A DNA stretch of 64,000 nt from JABGQS01 sp963674545 (GTDB lineage Bacteria; Bacillota; Clostridia; Christensenellales; SZUA-584). The position numbers and the translations under genes are program-made. How positions within the stretch are numbered: the stretch's first letter is position 1; the number at the start of each line of letters is the position of its first letter. The stretch is taken from positions 1,922,001 to 1,986,000 of the forward strand of contig CAXXFB010000001.1 of the NCBI GenBank assembly GCA_963674545.2. The letters run 5' to 3'. The notes under the pieces are model-generated. The model was not told the origin of the DNA and searched no databases. It saw only the letters and a list, made by a program, of their open reading frames with translations. This document shows positions 59,582-64,000 of the stretch, piece by piece.

Positions 59582-60052
59582 TCAATTGCTCACCATGTAT
59601 GAAAGAGTACGTATATCGTTTGTGAAGCCGCACCGTTCAAAAAGACACTTTCCTATCTTTGTTGAATGCAGCTCTATCCTGCTGTGCCCCTTTTTTCTGG
59701 CTTCGTCTACTGCCAGCTCAACTAGCTTCTTTCCTATTCCCATCCGGCGATATGACGGCTCGACATACATATTCTGAAGATATGCATTCTTTCCGTTTGG
59801 CAGCTTCTTACCCGGCAGTACGCTGTAAAGGTTTATACAGCACGTGCCTGCAAGCGCCCCTTTGTCAAAAGCCATATATGCGAAAAAAGTGCCTGCTTTC
59901 ATAGCCTTGTTCACATATTCTTTTATGCTTTGTATAAGGTCTGCACTTTCCTGTACGCTCAGCTTACCGGAGTCTTCCTCAATAAGTTTTATACGTACTT
60001 TTGTAAGAAGGCTGATATCCTTTTGCTTTGCTTTCCTGTAAACAATACTCAT
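59582..60052 (-). CDS. GNAT-family N-acetyltransferase
   Basis: The 156-residue protein has a GNAT fold with LQNMYVEPSYRRMGIGKKLV (acetyl-CoA loop) and the final LFERCGFTND. N-terminal YRKAKQKDISLLTKVRIKLI is typical of the RimI/YitI group. The substrate is unknown. GGAGTTATATT precedes ATG 60052. First of a two-gene unit. Confidence 0.88.
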   Translation of the reverse strand: MSIVYRKAKQKDISLLTKVRIKLIEEDSGKLSVQESADLIQSIKEYVNKAMKAGTFFAYMAFDKGALAGTCCINLYSVLPGKKLPNGKNAYLQNMYVEPSYRRMGIGKKLVELAVDEARKKGHSRIELHSTKIGKCLFERCGFTNDIRTLSYMVSN

Positions 60053-60138
60053 AATATAACTCCATCACAAAATTAATTAATATTTACATTATATAGCATT
60101 ACAAACAATAAATCCATAAAAACCGGATGCTGCGACAA

Positions 60139-60173
60139 ATTAAAAGGAGCGCCCTTGTTAAAGACGCTCCCTT
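60139..60173 (-). terminator. intrinsic terminator of the ABC exporter operon
   Basis: On the minus strand AAAGGGAGCG pairs with CGCTCCTTTT and a T-rich tail follows, 25 bp past the stop at 60198. Confidence 0.85.
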
Positions 60174-60197
60174 TGCATATCGGGGTGAATTATTATG

Positions 60198-62240
60198 CTA
60201 TATCTCTTCGCCAAGGAACTGGCTGTTGTAAAGGTCTGCATAGAACCCGTTTTGGCTCATCAAAGACTCGTGGCTGCCCTGCTCAATAACTTCTCCTTCA
60301 TTCATCACAAGTATCGTCGAAGCGTCCCTTATGGTCGAGAGCCTGTGGGCAATTACGAAGTTCGTCCTTCCTTTCATCAGCTCGATCATTGCGCTCTGTA
60401 TATATTCCTCCGTCCTTGTATCAACGCTGCTCGTTGCTTCGTCGAGTATCAGCACCGGCGGGTCTGCCAGCAGCGCCCTTGCTATGGTAAGCAGCTGTTT
60501 CTGACCCTGCGAAATGTTGCTTGCCTCTTCGTTGAGCACTGTGTCGTAACCCTTTGGCAGCGTCCTTATGAAATGGTCTGCATGCGCCATCTTAGCCGCC
60601 CTTATGATGTCTTCCTTGCTTGCCTTGTCGTTGCCGTACGCAATGTTTTCTTCTATAGTACCGCCGAACAGCCATGTGTCCTGAAGCACCATGCCAAACT
60701 GTTTGCGCAGGTTTTCCCTGGGCACACTGGTGATGTCCACACCGTCCACCGTAATTTTGCCGCTGTCTACTTCATAGAAACGCATAAGCAGATTGACGAG
60801 CGTTGTCTTTCCGGCTCCCGTCGGGCCGACTATCGCAATAACGCTGCCCGGCGCAACGTCGAGGTTCATATCTTTAATAATCGTAACGCCCGGCTCATAA
60901 CCAAACTTTACGTGGTCGAACACTACAGCGCCTTTTGGCTTTTCTATCAAGTTCTGCTCAGACTCCGGGCTTATCTCTTCTTCATCGAGAATCTCGAACA
61001 CGCGCTCTGCTGCAGCCACAGTAGACTGCATGACATTAGCTATCTGGGCAGTCTGAGTTATAGGCTGAGAGAACCTTCTTGTATACTGTATAAACGCCTG
61101 CACGTTGCCTATAGTGATACTGCCGTTTATAACCATAACTCCGCCGATTACGCACACCAGCACATATGAAAGGTTGTTTATAAGCGTCATTACCGGCATC
61201 ATTATTCCGGACAGGAACTGTGCTTTCCAGCCGACACCATACAGCCTCTCGTTCGTCTCGTCAAATTCTGCAACACTGTCAGCTTCCTTGCCATACGCTT
61301 TAACCACCAGATGGCCTGCATACATTTCTTCAACATGTCCGTTTATGTTGCCTATCTCTTTCTGCTGCTGGACAAAATACTTCTGCGATCGTTTTATTAT
61401 GGCTCTTATGAATATAAAGCTCATCGGTATCACAACAAGGCATACTAGCGTTATGATCCACGATATAGTAAACATCATGACCGTTATTCCTATCATAAGT
61501 GTTGCAGATGTTATTACCTGCGTCACGCCCTGCTGCAGCGTAGAAGAAACAGTATCAATATCATTGGTCACACGTGATAGTATCTCTCCGTGTGTTCTAC
61601 CGTCAAAGAATTTTAGCGGTAGTTTCGAGAGCTTTGCCTCCACCTGCTTTCTCATTTCATAAACAACGTTTTGAGACGTCTTTGCCATCACAAACTGCAT
61701 TATGAAGTTGAATATAGCGCTTACGCCATATAGTATCAACACGAGCCATACTATTTTTGCTATAGCTCCAAAGTCGATTTTCATCTCTGAAGCTGTCTGA
61801 AAATCGGCATATGTCTGCTGGAGAACCGCAGCCTGCTCCGGATCATCCATGTCTACGTTCTGCATTACAAGATTCATCATCTCCTGCTCAGACAGCTCTC
61901 CGCTTCGCAGCTGGTCTACGACATCATCCGGGAGTATCTCCCCAAGCTGACTCATAGCCTCAACTCTTGCAAGCGTCGGGGCAAAAAGCTCTGTCGTCGC
62001 ACGCCCGAGTATCTTAGGTCCGAATATCGAGAACACCGCCCCGCCTACAGCCATTATCAGGACTATAACAAGCGCTATCTTATATTTGCCCAAATATTTT
62101 ATCAGCCTTTTGAATCCGCTTTTAAAATCTTTTGCTTTTTCGACCGGTGCTCCGTGTCCGTGTCCACCCGGCCCCGGTCCTCCCGGCCCTCTTCCCGGCC
62201 CGCCGGGCCGCGCCGATGTTGATCTTTTTCTTTCACTCAT
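60198..62240 (-). CDS. ABC exporter half-transporter (consensus ATPase site)
   Basis: The 680-residue half-transporter has an N-terminal Gly/Pro/His-rich tail (about 8-33), six transmembrane helices, and an ATPase domain with VGPTGAGKTTLVN (Walker A), NISQGQKQLLTIARALL (variant signature, SQGQ) and VLILDEATSSVDTRTE (catalytic Glu). It pairs with the next gene. Such heterodimers export drugs or peptides. A 4-nt overlap (ATGA) with the upstream partner supports coexpression. The substrate is unknown. Confidence 0.92.
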   Translation of the reverse strand: MSERKRSTSARPGGPGRGPGGPGPGGHGHGAPVEKAKDFKSGFKRLIKYLGKYKIALVIVLIMAVGGAVFSIFGPKILGRATTELFAPTLARVEAMSQLGEILPDDVVDQLRSGELSEQEMMNLVMQNVDMDDPEQAAVLQQTYADFQTASEMKIDFGAIAKIVWLVLILYGVSAIFNFIMQFVMAKTSQNVVYEMRKQVEAKLSKLPLKFFDGRTHGEILSRVTNDIDTVSSTLQQGVTQVITSATLMIGITVMMFTISWIITLVCLVVIPMSFIFIRAIIKRSQKYFVQQQKEIGNINGHVEEMYAGHLVVKAYGKEADSVAEFDETNERLYGVGWKAQFLSGIMMPVMTLINNLSYVLVCVIGGVMVINGSITIGNVQAFIQYTRRFSQPITQTAQIANVMQSTVAAAERVFEILDEEEISPESEQNLIEKPKGAVVFDHVKFGYEPGVTIIKDMNLDVAPGSVIAIVGPTGAGKTTLVNLLMRFYEVDSGKITVDGVDITSVPRENLRKQFGMVLQDTWLFGGTIEENIAYGNDKASKEDIIRAAKMAHADHFIRTLPKGYDTVLNEEASNISQGQKQLLTIARALLADPPVLILDEATSSVDTRTEEYIQSAMIELMKGRTNFVIAHRLSTIRDASTILVMNEGEVIEQGSHESLMSQNGFYADLYNSQFLGEEI

Positions 62241-63964
62241 GCTAGTTCCTCCATAGAGAGCTGCGACCTTACGATCTCCTGATAAGTCGTGCAGGTTTCA
62301 AGCAGCTGCTTGTGCTTGCCCTGTCCCACTACTCTTCCGTTATCCAGGACTATTATGCTGTCTGCGTTCATTACAGTGCTTACACGCTGTGCAACTATAA
62401 ACACAGTCGCATCCTTTATCTCTCCCTTCAACGCTTTTCTCAGCTTTGCATCCGTCTTGAAGTCAAGTGCAGAAAAGCTGTCGTCAAATACATATACTTC
62501 CGGCTTTCTGACAAGCGCCCTTGCTATGCTTATCCTCTGTTTCTGTCCGCCGGAATAGTTTGTGCCTCCCTGCGCTACAACAGACTCTATCCCATCATCG
62601 AGTTCAGATATAAACTCGTCTGCCTGCGCAGTCTCAAGCGCTTTTAAAACATCTTCTTTGGAAGCGTCATCTTTGCCGTATTTTACATTTTGGGCGATAG
62701 TGCCGCTCATCAGTGTTATCTTCTGCGGAACGTACCCTATCTTTTCTCTAAGCGCAAGCTGCGGATAGTCTTTAACGTCAACTCCGTCAACAAGCACCTG
62801 TCCATGGGTTACATCATAAAACCTCGGTATCATCTTAACGAGGGTCGACTTACCGGAACCCGTACCGCCTATTATGGCAGTAACTTCGCCCGGATTTGCC
62901 AAAAGTGAGATGTCGCATATTGCCGGCTCCTCTGCGCCAAAGTATGAAAAGCTCACGTTCTTGAACTCCACGCACCCTTTGCATGTAGGCTGCGGGGCTT
63001 GCTTCGCTGTGTCTTCTATGCTTATAGGCATATCCAGCACCTCGTTTATACGCTCTGCCGAAGCAGAAGCACGAGGCAGCATCACAAACAGCATAGTCGC
63101 CATTATGAAAGCGAACATTACCTGCATCGCATACTGCTGGAACGCCATAAGGTCGCCAACCTGCATCTGAGCGTTTGATATCCGCAGTCCGCCAAACCAG
63201 ATTATAGCCACTACCGTAACGTTCAGAAGAAGCATTATTCCCGGCATCATCACGCCCATCCATCTGTATACTCTTACAGATGTGCTTGTAAGGTCTTTAT
63301 TAGCTTCTTCAAACCTTGCAGATTCGTATTTGTTTTTGTTAAAAGCGCGGATTACTCGAATACCCGTCAGACCCTCACGCAGAACGAGGTTTACCTTATC
63401 TATCTTTTTCTGTATCGATTTAAACAGCGGCAGCGCTTTTATGGCTATTACGCCCATCATTATCCCTATCACTCCAATAGCGGCCGCTATGACCCATGAA
63501 AGTCCCGTATCCGTCCGCAGCGCCATAAGTATTCCGCCGACAGCCATTATTGGTGCTGAAAGCATCATAGACAGTATCATCACAAACACATTCTGTATCT
63601 GTGTCACGTCGTTCGTTGAGCGTGTCACCAGCGACGCTGTGCCTATCTGGTCAAATTCGTGCAGCGAATAGCTTTCGACCTTTCTGAAGATGTCTCTTCG
63701 AACGTCTTTTGCAAATCCTACTGCCGTTTTTGATGAAAAGTATCTCGACAGTATGGTGCTTACCGTGACAATAGCCGTAAACCCAAGCATAACCAGCCCT
63801 GTGTTTATTATCATGGCAATGTCCTGGTTCACCACGCCTTTGTCAACGATATCCGACATAAGCGTGGGCAGGTATAACTGGCTTAATGACTGTATAGTCG
63901 TCAGCACGATAATGATTATCGCCTGCCACTTATACGGCTTTAAATACCTAAGTAGTTTTTTCAT
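62237..63964 (-). CDS. ABC exporter half-transporter (degenerate ATPase site)
   Basis: The 575-residue half-transporter has six transmembrane helices and an ATPase domain with IGGTGSGKSTLVKM, NYSGGQKQRISIARALV and VYVFDDSFSALDFKTD. The catalytic Glu after Walker B is Asp, the usual sign of the degenerate site in BmrCD/TM287-288-type heterodimers. AAAGGAAAG precedes ATG 63964. It lies upstream of and overlaps its partner. The promoter is beyond or at the window end. Confidence 0.92.
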   Translation of the reverse strand: MKKLLRYLKPYKWQAIIIIVLTTIQSLSQLYLPTLMSDIVDKGVVNQDIAMIINTGLVMLGFTAIVTVSTILSRYFSSKTAVGFAKDVRRDIFRKVESYSLHEFDQIGTASLVTRSTNDVTQIQNVFVMILSMMLSAPIMAVGGILMALRTDTGLSWVIAAAIGVIGIMMGVIAIKALPLFKSIQKKIDKVNLVLREGLTGIRVIRAFNKNKYESARFEEANKDLTSTSVRVYRWMGVMMPGIMLLLNVTVVAIIWFGGLRISNAQMQVGDLMAFQQYAMQVMFAFIMATMLFVMLPRASASAERINEVLDMPISIEDTAKQAPQPTCKGCVEFKNVSFSYFGAEEPAICDISLLANPGEVTAIIGGTGSGKSTLVKMIPRFYDVTHGQVLVDGVDVKDYPQLALREKIGYVPQKITLMSGTIAQNVKYGKDDASKEDVLKALETAQADEFISELDDGIESVVAQGGTNYSGGQKQRISIARALVRKPEVYVFDDSFSALDFKTDAKLRKALKGEIKDATVFIVAQRVSTVMNADSIIVLDNGRVVGQGKHKQLLETCTTYQEIVRSQLSMEELA

Positions 63965-64000
63965 ACTCTTTCCTTTCGTATATGTGTGTTAATTCTTAAG

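Noticed and set aside
60195..61169. 324-codon open frame antisense to the ABC transporter
   Set aside because: It is composed of Cys/His/Arg-rich sequence typical of a shadow frame and lies wholly within a well-supported gene.

Overview
The window looks like a chromosomal segment of an anaerobic Gram-positive bacterium of the Clostridia (Bacillota). The evidence is strong AGGAG-type ribosome sites, frequent TTG and GTG starts, many lipobox signal peptides, a c-di-AMP module (cdaA-cdaR), PadR-DUF1700 and DUF951 families, and heavy use of AUA, AGA and AGG codons. I cannot name a species. Base composition is moderate, with two visibly AT-rich islands (22158-24014 and 40423-41925) that look acquired.

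Layout. 1-9750: a cut-off reading frame, tRNA-Ser(CGA), then a long minus-strand housekeeping run (6-phosphofructokinase, GlmU, HAD phosphatase, Pth, Mfd, PrsA/SurA-like lipoprotein), a candidate structured RNA and a family-4 uracil-DNA glycosylase. 9850-14870: plus-strand LmbE-type deacetylase, flavin-fold protein and two large paralogous lipoproteins. 14950-22043: methyltransferase and NagB-like protein (minus), then cdaA-cdaR, an FAD dehydrogenase, a P-loop ATPase and cysteine synthase. 22158-25763: two Thr-Pro-rich lipoproteins, signal peptidase I, DUF951 and MscS. 26059-30231: a second PrsA/SurA-like lipoprotein, DUF1015 and aspartate kinase. 30303-38449: SIS-domain aminosugar isomerase with its GntR regulator and two NagR/DasR-like operators, SDR genes, a PadR/DUF1700/DUF4097-like membrane operon and an HTH/hydrolase/DUF4180 operon. 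38699-41925: an Fe-S protein with a shortened HypA and HypB, then an AT-rich protein with a PD-(D/E)XK-like C-terminus.

42043-49157 is an aminosugar block: fucose-isomerase-like protein, nucleotidyltransferase, NahK-like 1-kinase, a ROK protein with an extra N-terminal domain, NagA and a small membrane protein. After a Gfo/Idh/MocA dehydrogenase comes an IS110-family element with a candidate bridge RNA, then a UroD-like protein and a stand-alone TrpB2. 54883-58805 (minus) holds ceramidase-like, NagA-like and FGGY-kinase genes. Two GNAT acetyltransferases and a heterodimeric ABC exporter end the window.

How it fits together. Several loci handle N-acetylhexosamines (GlmU, NagB-like, SIS isomerase plus GntR, NahK plus nucleotidyltransferase, two NagA-type amidohydrolases). 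GlmU keeps its acetyltransferase half but has an eroded uridylyltransferase half, so the NahK/nucleotidyltransferase pair may supply nucleotide-HexNAc. The most striking regulatory signal is the trpB2 leader: eight (G/U)AG triplets at exact 5-nt period, four of them running into the start codon, the hallmark of a TRAP protein binding site. Other leads are the possible IS110 bridge RNA, the PD-(D/E)XK orphan and the isolated Fe-S/short-HypA/HypB trio.
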